Shown here one piece after another: positions 22,201-32,711 of a stretch of DNA of 64,000 nt. Source of the DNA: Hyaloraphidium curvatum (taxonomy: Eukaryota; Monoblepharomycota; Hyaloraphidiomycetes; Hyaloraphidiales; Hyaloraphidiaceae). Within the stretch, counting starts at the first letter, position 1, and the number at the start of each line of letters is the position of its first letter. The position numbers and the translations under genes are program-made. The DNA is taken from the NCBI GenBank assembly GCA_025558095.1, contig JAIVFI010000004.1, positions 1 to 64,000 of the forward strand, given 5' to 3'. The notes under the pieces are model-generated. The model had not been told where the DNA came from. It saw nothing but the letters and a program-made list of their open reading frames with translations, and made no database searches.

Positions 22201-23322
22201 ATGGAGGCCCCGGACGCGTCGCCCGAGCTTCCTCCCGAAATCCTGTACCACGTGGCCAAGTTCCTCCCGCGCCGGGCGCAGCTCGAGCTCGCCCGCGCGT
22301 CGCGCTCCGCGCTGGAGCTCGTCGCGCCGCTGGCCTTCCGCCGCTTCCATTGCGGCTCCGAAATCCAGCTGCTTTGCAAGTTCGAGGAGCGTCTCGATCT
22401 TTGGCTGACCAACGGCTGGCTCGGATTCGTCAAGGTAGTCGACGTGGACATGGCTGCGGTGTCGCGCTTCGCCGGCGCGTCCCAGGTGCGGCGGCTCTTT
22501 GAGAACGCGCCGTCGGTGGTCTCCGCAAAGCTGAGCCTCACCCTTGGTGAGGAAATGGACGCTGTTCTTGGTGTCGTTTCGAAGACTCTGGAGCATCTCG
22601 AGCTGTTCGACTTCCGCAAGAATCGCAGAGGGGGCGCGATGTTCGACTTCCCGTGTCTTCGGTCGCTGGTTTACGCCTCATACGTAATGAATGAGGATGA
22701 TCGGACTCTTTCCCGCATCGTTTCCAAGTTGCCCGACCTGGAGGATCTGTCCCTGAACCTCCTAACGAGCGACGGATTCGACGCCGCCAAGTTGCTCGGA
22801 CCGGAACTGCTCTGCAAGGTCCGTACCTGGATCGTGCACAGCCAGCCCGCATTTCGCGCCCTCTGCTCCGTCAGCAGCTTCCGCCCTCGCCGGATCGTCG
22901 TGGAGCGCGAGATGGACGACGTATTTGGCTACGAACGCAGCGAACTGGATGAGCAGACGGTCGAGGCCATTTCCAAGCTGCCTTCGCTTCAGGAGCTGGA
23001 GCTCGATCATGTCGCGTCGCGCCTTGTCGTGGACTACGGGCTGCCGCCGGACCTGGAGAAACTGTCGATCAAGGACCTGGAGGTCACGGCCCATGAGTGT
23101 GACGACGGCGTCGCAACTCTCGCCGGCATTCTTGGATCCCGACCGGGTTTGCGGCTCCATGTGCGGAACGTGATCGCTGCCGCGGAGGAATCCGGCGGGT
23201 TCAGCGAGGAGTGTCAGGAAGAGATCGATCTTTGGACGCAGTACAACGTGGATGTCGCGGAGCTGAACCCGACCTTCGACGAGAGCAGTAGCGAAGCTTC
23301 CTCCTTTGAAGACGATGAATGA
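22201..23322 (+). CDS. F-box-like protein
   Basis: A single exon gives 373 residues. The N-terminus, ELPPEILYHVAKFLPRRAQL, resembles an F-box (Skp1-binding helix) and is followed by LARASRSALELVAP. The remainder has irregular Leu-rich stretches (LEHLELFDF, LPDLEDLSLNLL, LPSLQELELDHV), consistent with a divergent leucine-rich repeat substrate-binding region. The C-terminus is acidic (DESSSEASSFEDDE). Similar intronless genes lie at 36376-37623 and 51820-52950. Such proteins usually act as SCF ubiquitin ligase receptors; the target is unknown. Confidence 0.75.
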   Translation: MEAPDASPELPPEILYHVAKFLPRRAQLELARASRSALELVAPLAFRRFHCGSEIQLLCKFEERLDLWLTNGWLGFVKVVDVDMAAVSRFAGASQVRRLFENAPSVVSAKLSLTLGEEMDAVLGVVSKTLEHLELFDFRKNRRGGAMFDFPCLRSLVYASYVMNEDDRTLSRIVSKLPDLEDLSLNLLTSDGFDAAKLLGPELLCKVRTWIVHSQPAFRALCSVSSFRPRRIVVEREMDDVFGYERSELDEQTVEAISKLPSLQELELDHVASRLVVDYGLPPDLEKLSIKDLEVTAHECDDGVATLAGILGSRPGLRLHVRNVIAAAEESGGFSEECQEEIDLWTQYNVDVAELNPTFDESSSEASSFEDDE

Positions 23323-23421
23323 ATTTGCCCCCGCTAGCGTGCAGCAATGTGGAGCAGGCAGCGGAAATCCCTAGGCGGCCCTCAACGCACCGCCCGATCC
23401 TCCGTGTCACACAGCGCCGCC

Positions 23422-24380
23422 ATGGCGACGGCCTCCCCTCCCGGCCCCTCGGAGCCGGCAATTCCTATGTCTGAGCTCCCGCCGCCGCCCGCGGCCGAGG
23501 CCTCGTCGTCCTCTCCGCCGGACTACGCCCCGCCGGCCGACGCCGACCCGAAGGACTATTTCCACGCCCCGCCGGACTACTCGCTGCCGTCGTACGGCAA
23601 CGGCGGCCCGGCGTACCACGACATCGAGCCGCCGGACGAGCCGATCCCGCGGTACTCCGAGGCGCGGGCCGAGGCCGGCGCGGCGGGGCTCCCGGCGCCC
23701 GATGCGTCGGCGCACCTCGTCGCCGGCTTCGCGAGGAGCTTCCGGAGCTCCAGGATGGTCGCCGTGGTCACGGCCGCGGCGACAATGGCGATGTGCCTGG
23801 TCGGCGTGATTAACTCGCGGGCGCTGCGGGGCGGGAGCGGTGCCGGAGGGCTGTGGACGGCGGTCGGGGTCTCTGCTGGCGGTGAGTTGCCAGATCTTTC
23901 GGAGAAGGGCCTGTGGCCTGGAACCTGCGAGCGAGTTGTGCCCACGAGCACGCTGTCTGTGCCGTGGACGGCTCGTCTGGCCCGCCTGGGACGGGCTTCC
24001 TGTCGCCAATCTTTTCTGACCACCACACACCCCAGACTTCGTCCTCTCCGTTCCCCTCCTATTCCCTCGCTTCTCCACAGTTCCCTCGGAACCAGGCCCG
24101 GTGCCGCTCTTTGTCCGCTACGCTGTCTACGAGGACACTCTGGCGATGGCCGGCTACCTGGCCGCGGCGCTGCTGAGCCCGTACTGCTACCAAGGCGACA
24201 CGTTGGTACACATTGGAGGGGCCGGTCGACGAAGGCTAACGCCCGACCGATCGCAGGACCTGCGGCATCATCACCATCGCGAGGTTCATGTCCTGGATTT
24301 GCTGCCTGGTGCACCTGTGGTGCCTGCTGGTGGAGCTGCGGGCAAAGCGGAGCCTGTCTCTGATGGGACACTGGAAGTAG
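23422..24380 (+). CDS. predicted multi-pass membrane protein with Pro-rich N-terminal tail
   Basis: Three exons (23422-23881, 24081-24201, 24257-24380) give 234 residues. The first 100 residues are Pro/Tyr/Asp-rich with PPDY motifs (DYAPPADADP, HAPPDYSLPSY), a possible WW-domain ligand. Hydrophobic spans are MVAVVTAAATMAMCLVGVI, TLAMAGYLAAALLSPY and ARFMSWICCLVHLWCLLVEL. It ends KRSLSLMGHWK. The first acceptor could also be 15 bases downstream; both keep frame. No family is recognised. Confidence 0.7.
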
Positions 24381-24671
24381 TTTGTCGATGCTGGTCGAGT
24401 GATGGGGAGCTCCTCTGGCGTTCTCCTCGGGTGCACACATGGCATCAGCTCCAGTGCGGAAGCGGGCAGCAGTGCGTGCACACCTTGACAAGAGCTCTGA
24501 TATGTGTTACATGCTTTCTCTATAGAGCAGTTCTGCCGAAGCTTTGAGGTGGGGCCCCGGAGTGGCGGGGCGCCCGGCTGTGCGAGCGGCTGTGCGCCGC
24601 TTACCAAGCACCGTCCGCGTCTTCCCGCCCTCCGGTCGACTCGCGGACCTCCTGCAGGCCGGTCCCTCACC

Positions 24672-25955
24672 ATGGCCACCGCCAGCACGTGGAACTTTCG
24701 TTTCGCGGGGCCGGTGCCCCACGACGCGGCGTACTACTCCAAGTGCGTCCTCGGTGCGTACCGCGCTCCCCGCGCGGAAGTCCTCGCTGACGACCGGCAG
24801 GCGGGGTGCTGGCGTGCGGCGTGACGCATTGGGCGATTACGCCGCTTGATGTGACCAAGTGCAACATGCAGGTTGGGGCATTGTCGGGCGCCTGTGCGGC
24901 GGGGTGACACGGTGGCCGGATCACACGGAAAGGTCTACCCCGGCAAGTACAAGGGGCTCCTCCAGGGCTTGCGTACCATTGTCAAGGAGGAGGGCGCCCG
25001 GGCGCTGTGGAAGGGGTGGGGTCCGACGCTGCTCGGTTACTCGATGCAGGGTGCGTGCCCTGCCCGGACTTGGCGCCCCACGTGCGGGCTCTGACATCGT
25101 TGGCGCATCCAAGGCGCGGGCAAGTACGGGCTTTACGAGGTGTTCAAAGACCAGTACTCGAACATGGCCGGCGAAGAGGCGGCTCGCAAGTATAGGGGCA
25201 TGATCTGGTGCGCCTCTGTTTCGGGCGCGAGGGGCGCGGGTTGTAACCCAGCGATACCGTGCCCCGCAGGGTCACGGCCTCCGCTTCCGCCGAGTTCTTC
25301 GCCGACATCCTCCTGTGCCCCTCCGAGATGGTCAAGGTCAAGGTGCAGACCTCTCCCGCCGGCACGTGGCCCACGGCCTTCGGCCCGGCCGCGGCAAAGA
25401 TGTGGGCGGAAAGGGCGTCGACCCGCTTTCCCTTCGGGTCACTCGTTCCTCTGTGGTCGCGTCAGATACCTTACACGGTCGCCAAGTTTTATTTCTTCGA
25501 GAAGGTGGGGGATCTGCGCGGAAGCGTAGCTGATAAGCTGACCACCGCCAACATATGGTGTATAAGATCGTTCAGCTCTTCTACACACATCTACTCATCC
25601 AACCCAAGGACTCCTACTCGCGACGGACGCAGCTCGGCGTGACTTTTGCCTCGGGCTACCTCGCCGGCATCGTCTGCGCCATCGTCTCGCACCCGGCGGA
25701 TTCGATGGTCTCCCTCATGGGGAAGGCGGAGAACAAGGGCAAGAGCATGAGCACCATCGCCAGCGAGGCCGGGATGCGGGCGCTGGCAACCAAGGGGCTC
25801 GGGACCCGGGTGTTGATGATCGGAACCCTCACGGGCTTCCAGTGGTACATCTACGACACGTTCAAGAGCTTGATGGGATTGGTGGGCTCGCTGCTTCTTT
25901 GGCTGACATCCGTTGCTCACGAACGGCGCTGCAGGGGACAACGGGTGGGAAGTGA
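24672..25955 (+). CDS. mitochondrial phosphate carrier
   Basis: Seven exons (24672-24753, 24801-24871, 24933-25050, 25114-25207, 25270-25504, 25567-25881, 25935-25955) give 311 residues. This inner-membrane carrier imports phosphate with a proton for ATP synthesis. Carrier signatures are ITPLDVTK, then CPSEMVKVKV, then SHPADSMVSL. Other hallmarks are GARALWKGWGPTLLGYSMQG, KYGLYEVFKDQYSNM, VTASASAEFFADI and IPYTVAKFYFFEK. The last exon is only 21 bases and supplies GTTGGK, the family's usual C-terminus. Three acceptors are AAG. Between AAAKMWAE and SLVPLW the residues ASTRFPFG replace the expected EKGVDPLxxG, which is present in the next frame; this looks like a compensated double frameshift (see findings). 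Confidence 0.95.
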
Positions 25956-26180
25956 CCCACGGCCGATGCTGAACTAGATCCACATCCCCGACCGCCAGAT
26001 TCACTGCCATTGTATCATCCATATTGCATTCAATAACTGGCCAGCAGCTGACGTAGGACACCTGACACCTTCCTCGCCAGAAACGTTTGGACAGAAACCT
26101 CCCAAGTTGGGCCACAATCAGGACTTCCGCCTCCGTCGCCTCCCGCCCGCAGCCGGTCAGCCCCTCCACGCCACGGCACG

Positions 26181-28304
26181 ATGTCCGACTGGCGTTCCCG
26201 TTGCGAGGCTAAGCGCGCCGAACGCGATGCGCGGATCCCGGCGGACTTCCGTCTTCCCGCCGAAGTCCTCGCGCGGTGGAACAACGCGTCCTCCGCGGCC
26301 GATTTCTTCGACAAAGAGCCCGGAATCCTCACGGCTGAGGAGCGCACGATGACCGACGCGACGGCGACGGAGGCGCTTGAGGTTGGCTTACTGGAAGACG
26401 GACTCGCGGGGGACATTCTGACGGGTTCGCGTCGAAGAAACTGCGGACGGGAAAGTGGACCTCCGAGGCACTCACGCGGGCGACATGCAAGAGGGCAGCC
26501 ATTGCGCAGCAGCTCCTGAACTGCCTGACGGGTACGCGCCGCGTCTGATCGTGGTGAGACAGGGCATGACCAGTCGGACGCGCCAGAGCTCTTCTTTGAT
26601 GAGGCGATCGAGCGGGCCAAGCAGCTGGACGCCGAGTTCAAGCGGACGGGCAAGCCGGTCGGCCGGCTGCATGGACTGCCGATGAGCATCAAGGACCTCT
26701 TCTTCTGGCCGGGGCTCGACGCGACAAAGGGGCTGGTGGCTTACATCTCGATGCCGGTGCCCAAGGACGCGCCGCTGCCCGTCCCGGTCAAGGGGTTCTG
26801 GGATGCCGGCGCCGTGTTCTACTGCAAGACTCAGGTGAGACAATCTGTCGGGCCCGTGGTATGCCTCCACCAATCAGACTTGCGCGGCCGCAGGTCCCCC
26901 AGTCGATGATGACCTTCGAATCCGGCAACGCCGTCTTCGGCCGCGCCGCGAACCCCTGGAACCGCGCACTAACCCCCGGCGGCAGCTCCGGCGGCGAGGG
27001 CGCCCTCGTTGCCTTCCGTGGGAGCCCCCTCGGGATCGGGACCGATATCGGGGGCTCAGTGCGGATCCCGGCCTTCTTCTCGGGGGTATACGGGCTCAAG
27101 ACATCGGCTGGAAGGGTGTCGAGAAAGCAGGTGCCGCACAACGGGCCGGGGATGGGGGTGGTAGGGGGTTCGGGGATGACTGGTGTGCAGGGGCCGTTGG
27201 CGAGGTCAATCGAGGATCTGGAGCTCTACATGGAGGTGGAGGTGGCGGCAGAGGAGTGGAAGCACGATGGTGGGCAACGCTGGCCGGCTTCGTGGGGCCT
27301 GCTCACCTCCACCATTCAGCCGACATCGTCCCCATCCCTTGGACGCCCGTTACCCTCCCGCCCAAGCTCAAACTCGGCTTCTTCACCTCCAACGGCTTCA
27401 CCAACCCGCCTCCGCCTATGCGCCGCGTGCTAGACAAGGCGCTGGACGCCCTCCGGGCTGCTGGACACGAACTGGTCCCCTTCCCGACACCACACGTGGC
27501 CGAGATGGTCGGCCTCTGGTTGGTATCCATTCTGTTGGGCTGTTGGGCGAGTTTCATGCTGAAGTAATCGTACGCCCCAGGTACTGCACCTGCACCGGCG
27601 ACGGCCTCGTCAACCTCCGCTCGACGATCGAACAGGGCGGCGAGGGCTTTGACGTCTCCATCTCCCCCTTCGTGGACTGGGGCGTCGGCCAAGGGTTCCT
27701 GGGGAAGAAAGTCACCGAGTGGGGCGCCGAGGACGAGGCCGTGCGGACGGTGCGGCGGTACGAGCGCGGCGCGCTCACGGTGGCGGAGCTCGCGGGGCTG
27801 GTGGCCGAGCGCGACAAGATCAAGAACATCTACAACGACCAGTTCACTGCCCTCGGGATTGACGTGGGAGGCGGCGCCCTCTTCGTGATCTTCCCGTCGA
27901 GCTAACACCCCGGTTCTCAGGCCGTCATCTGCCCCCCCTTCGGCATCCCCGCCATCCCCCACGAGACCGCGCAGAAGGTCTTTGGCGTCATCGCGTACAC
28001 CGCCATGTTCAACGTGCTCGAGTGGGCCGCCGGCAACGTGCCGCACGGCCACGTCGACCCCGTGGTGGAGGGGAAGCACGAAGGGCCGTACCTGAACTCG
28101 TTCGACAGGGAGGTCGGGGAGCTGTTCGACCCGGAGGTGTTTAAGGGCGCGCCGTTGGTAGGTCGTCGGGCTGCTTCGTAGGGGGTTCGGGGCTAATAAG
28201 CGGCATGCTCGTTCCAGGGGGTCCAGGTTGCGACGCGCAGATGGCAGGAAGAACGCTGCCTTGCGGTAATGAAGGTGGTCGATGCAGCGTTGAATGGCAA
28301 ATAG
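26181..28304 (+). CDS. fungal amidase (amidase signature family)
   Basis: Eight exons (26181-26381, 26456-26531, 26587-26834, 26894-27269, 27320-27518, 27581-27863, 27921-28157, 28218-28304) sum to 568 residues. The Ser-cisSer-Lys triad is visible: GLPMSIKDLFF (Lys), LTPGGSSGGEGAL (cis-Ser) and GTDIGGSVRIPA (nucleophile). Splicing restores TRATCKRAAIAQQLLNCLTE/LFFDEAIERA near the N-terminus and GID/AVICPPFGIPAIPHETAQ near the C-terminus. It belongs with general acetamidase-type enzymes that hydrolyse amides to acid plus ammonia, used for nitrogen scavenging. The first intron ends in AAG. The substrate cannot be inferred. Confidence 0.93.
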
Positions 28305-28443
28305 AGCAATTCTCTCTCTCATAGCATGCATGCTCTGGTGCGTTCCGAGATTCGGCGGAGCTTAAGGAGCTTGAGGTGCGCGTGGCAAAGCAGGACGTCG
28401 ACGCCGAATGTCCCCCGACTCAAGAAAGTCCCATACCGTTGCA

Positions 28444-29706
28444 ATGGAGCTTTCCGGCAAGGCCGCCGGACGCATACTCTCGCTCGGAAGTCTGTTGCCT
28501 GCCCTGCTCATGTACTTCCGCGTGCGCTTCCTCCCGTGGGGCATGTTCCTGGGAATGCTCTCCGCGACCGTCGCTGCCTTCTCGCCCGTCCTATTCGCAT
28601 TCGGGCTGGCGGGCTCCTTCCTCTCCTTTCGGTCTCGTTCCTACGCCACTGCCGCCGCCGGGGCCGCGGGCGCCGCTCTCGCCGCGGGGCACTTCTGGGG
28701 GGTGACTCACCACGGAGCCGACCTAGCTGGCGCTTTCGGCCGCAACTGGGAGGATAAGATCAATCCGGAGCGACGCAAGCGCTTCCTCCAAAGGCGCTGG
28801 CAGTCTCTGATGCCCGTTGAAGACCGGCCCGTGTGGCAGAGGGACCTCGTCATCCCGAATCCCAGCGGCCGGGACTTCCTCTGCGACGTCTGGCTGCCCG
28901 CCGAGGGAACTCCTCGAAGCGGCATCGCCATCATCTACGTGCACGGCGCAGCCTGGTTTCTCATGGACAAGGACTACGGCACGCGCGTTTTCTTCCGCCG
29001 AATGACTGCGCTCGGGCACGTCTGCGTGGACGTCGCCTACCGCCTCTGCCCGGAAGTGGACCTCGGCGGCATGGTCGGCGACGTCAAGCGCGCCGTCGCC
29101 TGGACCAAATCCAACGCCGAGCAGCTCGGAATCCGGCCCGACCGCATCGTGCTCATTGGTGCTTCCTCCGGCGCCCACATCGCTCTGCTTTCCTCCTACG
29201 CGCCTCACCACCCGGAGCTGACCCCACCGGACCTGCTCAAGGAGGATCTGACCGTTCGCGGGGTGGTCTCGTTCTACGGCCCCGCGGACCTCCTCGCCTA
29301 CTACGAGCACACGCGGCAGGCGAGCGGCGTCGGCCAACCGAAGCCGCCGATCGGCACCTTCGACCCCGACGGCAAATGGAACAACACCCACCTGTCGGGC
29401 CGCGTCGACGTGCTCCTCGGCGGGCACCCCTCGGAAGTGCCGGAGCGGTACCGCCTCGCTTCCCCGTCGGAGCACGCCGGACCTCGCTGCCCCCCCACGC
29501 TCCAGATCACCGGCGACGTGGACTGCATCGCCCCCGTGGTGGCGTCGCTAGAGCTGCACCGGCGGCTTCGCATCGCCGGCGTGCCTTCGGCGATCTCGGT
29601 GCTGCCGGGGGTGAACCACGCCTTCGACCTGATGCTGCCGCGGCTAGCTCCCGCTGCGCAGTCGGCGTTCTACGACTTGGAGAGGTTCCTCGGACTCTTG
29701 GAGTAG
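28444..29706 (+). CDS. alpha/beta hydrolase, hormone-sensitive-lipase-like, with N-terminal membrane segments
   Basis: A single exon gives 420 residues. Start MELSGKAAGRILSLG is followed by two hydrophobic stretches (FLPWGMFLGMLSATVAAFSP and ATAAAGAAGAALAAGHFW), so it is probably membrane-anchored. The oxyanion-hole motif reads YVHGAAWFL (HGGG in most relatives). The nucleophile elbow is LIGASSGAHIAL (GxSxG), with Asp in TGDVDCIAP and His in GVNHAFDLM. The order and spacing fit esterases or lipases of the HSL family. An ATG 36 bases upstream is possible. Its 3' end lies only about 100 bases from the convergent Tyr/Thr-rich gene B. Confidence 0.85.
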   Translation: MELSGKAAGRILSLGSLLPALLMYFRVRFLPWGMFLGMLSATVAAFSPVLFAFGLAGSFLSFRSRSYATAAAGAAGAALAAGHFWGVTHHGADLAGAFGRNWEDKINPERRKRFLQRRWQSLMPVEDRPVWQRDLVIPNPSGRDFLCDVWLPAEGTPRSGIAIIYVHGAAWFLMDKDYGTRVFFRRMTALGHVCVDVAYRLCPEVDLGGMVGDVKRAVAWTKSNAEQLGIRPDRIVLIGASSGAHIALLSSYAPHHPELTPPDLLKEDLTVRGVVSFYGPADLLAYYEHTRQASGVGQPKPPIGTFDPDGKWNNTHLSGRVDVLLGGHPSEVPERYRLASPSEHAGPRCPPTLQITGDVDCIAPVVASLELHRRLRIAGVPSAISVLPGVNHAFDLMLPRLAPAAQSAFYDLERFLGLLE

Positions 29707-29808
29707 CTGAAGGGAGGCGCGGACATCTTTGGGTAGTCAGATCTTTCTACTGTCGCGCGGAATCACAGGGAATCGATGCGCTAGAAACTAATCATCAACT
29801 GGGAATCC

Positions 29809-30741
29809 TTACATGCTCCCCGGGCGCGAGATCTCCGTCCGCGGGGACTCGTCGGTCGAGCTCGAAGGGGGGTAGTAGGTCGAGGTCGTCGAGTACGAGG
29901 TGCAGGGGTAGGACGTCGTGTAGGTCACGTACGAGGTCACGTAGTCCTGAAACGGCTGGAGATGAGCAACGGGAAGCGGACGGGATGTGCGATCGGGGCC
30001 GACCTTCTTGGTCGTCGTGTAGGTCTGGTACTCAGTCGTGGGCACCTTGGTCGTGTAGGTCGAGACGTAGGTGTAGGTCTGGCACTTGGTCTCGGTGGTC
30101 GGGTAGGTGTACGTCGCCGTCTTGTAGACGGTGGTCGTGTACGGGATCTGCAGAATAGGAGAAGGCGGTCAGAACCAGATCGGGGGAGAGAATCGTAGCT
30201 CTGGGTGAGCCCACCGTCTTGTATTGCGTCACAGTATAGTAGGAGGTCACGGGCGTGGTGTACGTGTTGTACTTGGTCGTCGTGGCGTACGAGGTGTAGG
30301 TCGAGTAGGCCGTCGACGTGGAGTACTTGGTGTCGTAGGCCGTGTAGGTGTACGGGACCGACTTGGTCACGGTAGCGTAGCTCGTGTACGTAGCTGGAGA
30401 GCGGGAGGGTCAGGACTGTGGTCTGCAGGCAGCGGGCGCCGGAACACACTCGGGTAGGTCGCGGTCGTCGGGACGTGCTTGGTCTTGGTCTCATAGACGG
30501 TCTTGTAGGACGTCGTCGTCGTCGGTTGGTAGCTCGTGTAGGTGGAAGTGTACGTATAGGTCTTGTCGACGGTCTTGTACTTGGTGTACGTGGGGCACTG
30601 CGGGGGCGAGATCGGTGAGTCAGGCCGAAGACGGGAGCGGCAGGCGCGGCCAACCTGCTTGTCGCCGCCGTTATGGGGAGCAGCGGCGGTGGAAGCCACC
30701 AGGGCCAGGGCGCAGACGAGGGCGAAGAGCCACGAGCGCAT
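29809..30741 (-). CDS. secreted Tyr/Thr-rich repeat protein, copy B
   Basis: Five exons (30655-30741, 30450-30597, 30215-30393, 30004-30147, 29809-29946) encode 231 residues. The first four exons match copies A and C exactly in length. The signal peptide is MRSWLFALVCALALVASTAA. The last exon differs: after SYSTTSTYYPPSSST it reads DESPRTEISRPGSM instead of the family's YSASRTTDYQGTWATTPTQ. It therefore looks shortened by a deletion that fused the coding end with the conserved 3' flank. Intron 3 is almost identical to that of copy A. Function is unknown; a secreted, O-glycosylated structural role is inferred from composition. Confidence 0.85.
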
Positions 30742-30849
30742 GTCGGGTCACGGCGAGGTCGCGGAGGCGGTTCGAGGTCGGAGAAGGCGAGGAGGGACTG
30801 AAAGGCCGAGGGCAGATGTCGATGGGGTGGGAGGGCAGAGGCCCGCGCC

Positions 30850-30859
30850 TTAAGAAGTT
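30850..30859 (-). promoter_or_regulatory. candidate core promoter element of Tyr/Thr-rich gene B
   Basis: On the minus strand AACTTCTTAA lies 118 bases before the ATG, as in copies A and C. The surrounding 130 bases are near-identical to those upstream of copy C. Confidence 0.45.
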
Positions 30860-31069
30860 TCGAGCTGCCTACTGCACGCATTGCTGCATGGCAGGGCGCA
30901 TCGCTGCGTGGTTCGCGGGAGGCACTGCCCTGTGCATCGTACATGCAGCTCCCCACAGTCCCGATGCTCCCAGCCACGCCCCCAACCCGCGCTCCGCGCT
31001 CCATTCACAGCGCACGCCCGAACCAACTTGGAGCCTCTGACTATCGCCCGGCGCGAAGATTGGCCCCCG

Positions 31070-32339
31070 ATGGCGACGATGCAGCCGACAAAGGGCACGG
31101 GCTCCTTCCTGGACGACGCCCTCCGGGCGCTCGGAAAGGATGTCCAGGCCCTGGCCCGCAAGCTGGACGAATTCAACAAAAACGTTGGACCGCTGCTGGG
31201 ACCGCGGGGCTAGCCCGCGGGATGGGGATAGGGTCGCCGACTCGTTTCAAGAGATGGTCGCCGTTGCCTTGCCCGTTGTCACCGGCGCCAGGGCGATTGC
31301 GAGGCTGCAAATGGAGCCGTCGGAGAGGACGGGAGAGGATCGCGCATGGCTCCGGCGCCAGGGACAGGCGCTCACCGACCGGGCCAACGCGATCTATTGG
31401 CGCGCAGAGTCGCCGGAAGCGCTCGAAGCGGATGCCCGCCTGTTCTCCCTCGTCTACCCCGTCATGCGGCGGAGCCTGTTCGTGGCGACGGATGCCCGGA
31501 TTCACGAACTTCAAGGCGTGTGCAAGCCGTCAGACGGTGGCGTCCTTCCCTTCCTGCTCCGCGCGCATATGCTGGACCCCAAGCCCCCGTGGAGGACGCG
31601 CTATCCAAGGCGGAATCGTTGTTTCGCGTCTTTTCCGTCCCGGCAATCGAGGCCGTCCTGCTCTTGGGGAACCTGGTCTTCAACCATAAGGCAAACCGGC
31701 TCAAGCTCGCCAGCGACCTCGCTACCCTCGACGCTGCTGCAGCTCTGCTCTCGGACCAAATATTGCAGGCCTTGCTCCTCGGAGAGAGCAGTGAGCTTCA
31801 ACGCAGTGTGGTGAGCTCTGCCGCGAAGCTGCTGCAGTCTGCCATAGCCGCGCGTCCCAACCCGATCCGGGCGCACTTTTCGCGCCCAAACAGGCAGGCT
31901 GCGGGCCTGCTGCCCATCGTGGAAGACGAGGGCAACGGATGCCTGTTGCACCACATCACTCTCTGGCGCCGCTTCCGCCAGAGCGAAGGCGCCGACGAGC
32001 TCAGCGCCTCCGACTTCTTCGCAGTGACCTACCTGGCGACCTCTGCTCAGCGACCCCGAAGACGTCGCCGAGGACCTGGCCGCCAGCAACGCGGAGCTTT
32101 CCGCCATGCTCAAGGAGCAGGGCTCGGCGGCCCCCCAGCTCTGCGACGGCTGTGGCAGCGCTGCGAACCAATCCAAGATGAAGCGCTGCTCACGGTGTCG
32201 GGTTGCTTGGTACTGCTCCACGGAGTGCCAAAGAAGTGCGTGGAAGGAGCACAAAAGGCAATGCTTCGACGCGACCGCGCCTCCCCCGACGACAAGGGCG
32301 GACCCAGGCGCAGGCGAACCCAGTGGAGGAGATTCGTGA
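31070..32339 (+). pseudogene. MYND zinc-finger protein gene with three single-base frame breaks
   Basis: The start MATMQPTKGTGSFLDDALRA (31070) opens a helical protein. The frame breaks at about 31205 (after VGPLLGPRG), about 31590 (a run of five C after HMLDPK) and about 32042 (between TYLAT and LLSDPEDVAEDL). In each case convincing coding sequence continues in another frame. The C-terminus has a complete MYND finger: LCDGCGSAANQSKMKRCSRC, VAWYCSTECQRSAWKEHKRQ, C. Joined, the protein would be about 420 residues. Either it is a young pseudogene or this stretch is poorly assembled; an intron explanation was tried for the first break and is unconvincing. It is divergent from Tyr/Thr-rich gene B. 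Confidence 0.7.
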
Positions 32340-32377
32340 TCGCAATAAATGGATCGATGCCGAAAAAGAGGCAATGT

Positions 32378-32427
32378 ACATTCCAGGTCTATCTGTATAC
32401 ATACATTCCAGGTCTATCTGTATACAT
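32378..32427 (+). repeat. two tandem copies of a 25-base unit
   Basis: ACATTCCAGGTCTATCTGTA plus TACAT occurs twice in perfect tandem. The sequence is AT-richer than its surroundings. It lies where the coding part of an orphan Tyr/Thr-family 5' region would be expected. Confidence 0.9.
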
Positions 32428-32514
32428 GGCGGAGCGTGTGTGCGCGGCGAGCGGCAGAGCGGCAACGTGGCAGTGGAGATCGATGGCAGAAGCCACGGGG
32501 GTGTGACGGCACCG

Positions 32515-32645
32515 ACCGGCCCTGTTAAGAAATTTCCAGTGCCTGCGGCATGCGTCTTTGCGATGCGCATGGCCTGCGGTGGTGCGGGAAGGCCTGCCCC
32601 GCGCGCTGTGCACCTGCAGCTCCCTGCTCCGCCGACCCGATCACC
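32515..32645 (-). repeat. orphan 5' region of the Tyr/Thr-rich gene family
   Basis: Read on the minus strand, this segment matches the upstream region of copy A: CCCGCACCACCGCAGGCCAT, then GCGCATCGCA, then a Gly/Ala-rich stretch ending GGAAATTTCTTAA. No signal-peptide exon or Tyr/Thr exons follow. This is therefore a relic promoter, or a promoter captured without its gene. Confidence 0.7.
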
Positions 32646-32711
32646 ACACCGATCGACCTCCTTGTCGTCGAATCCATCTTCCGACACAGTTCATTACCGT
32701 ACGACCCTACC

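Noticed and set aside
31140-31814. Normal intron between the first and second reading frames of the MYND gene at 31070
   Set aside because: The only available donor-acceptor pairs would leave a 30-base intron or remove conserved-looking helical sequence. A frameshift is simpler.
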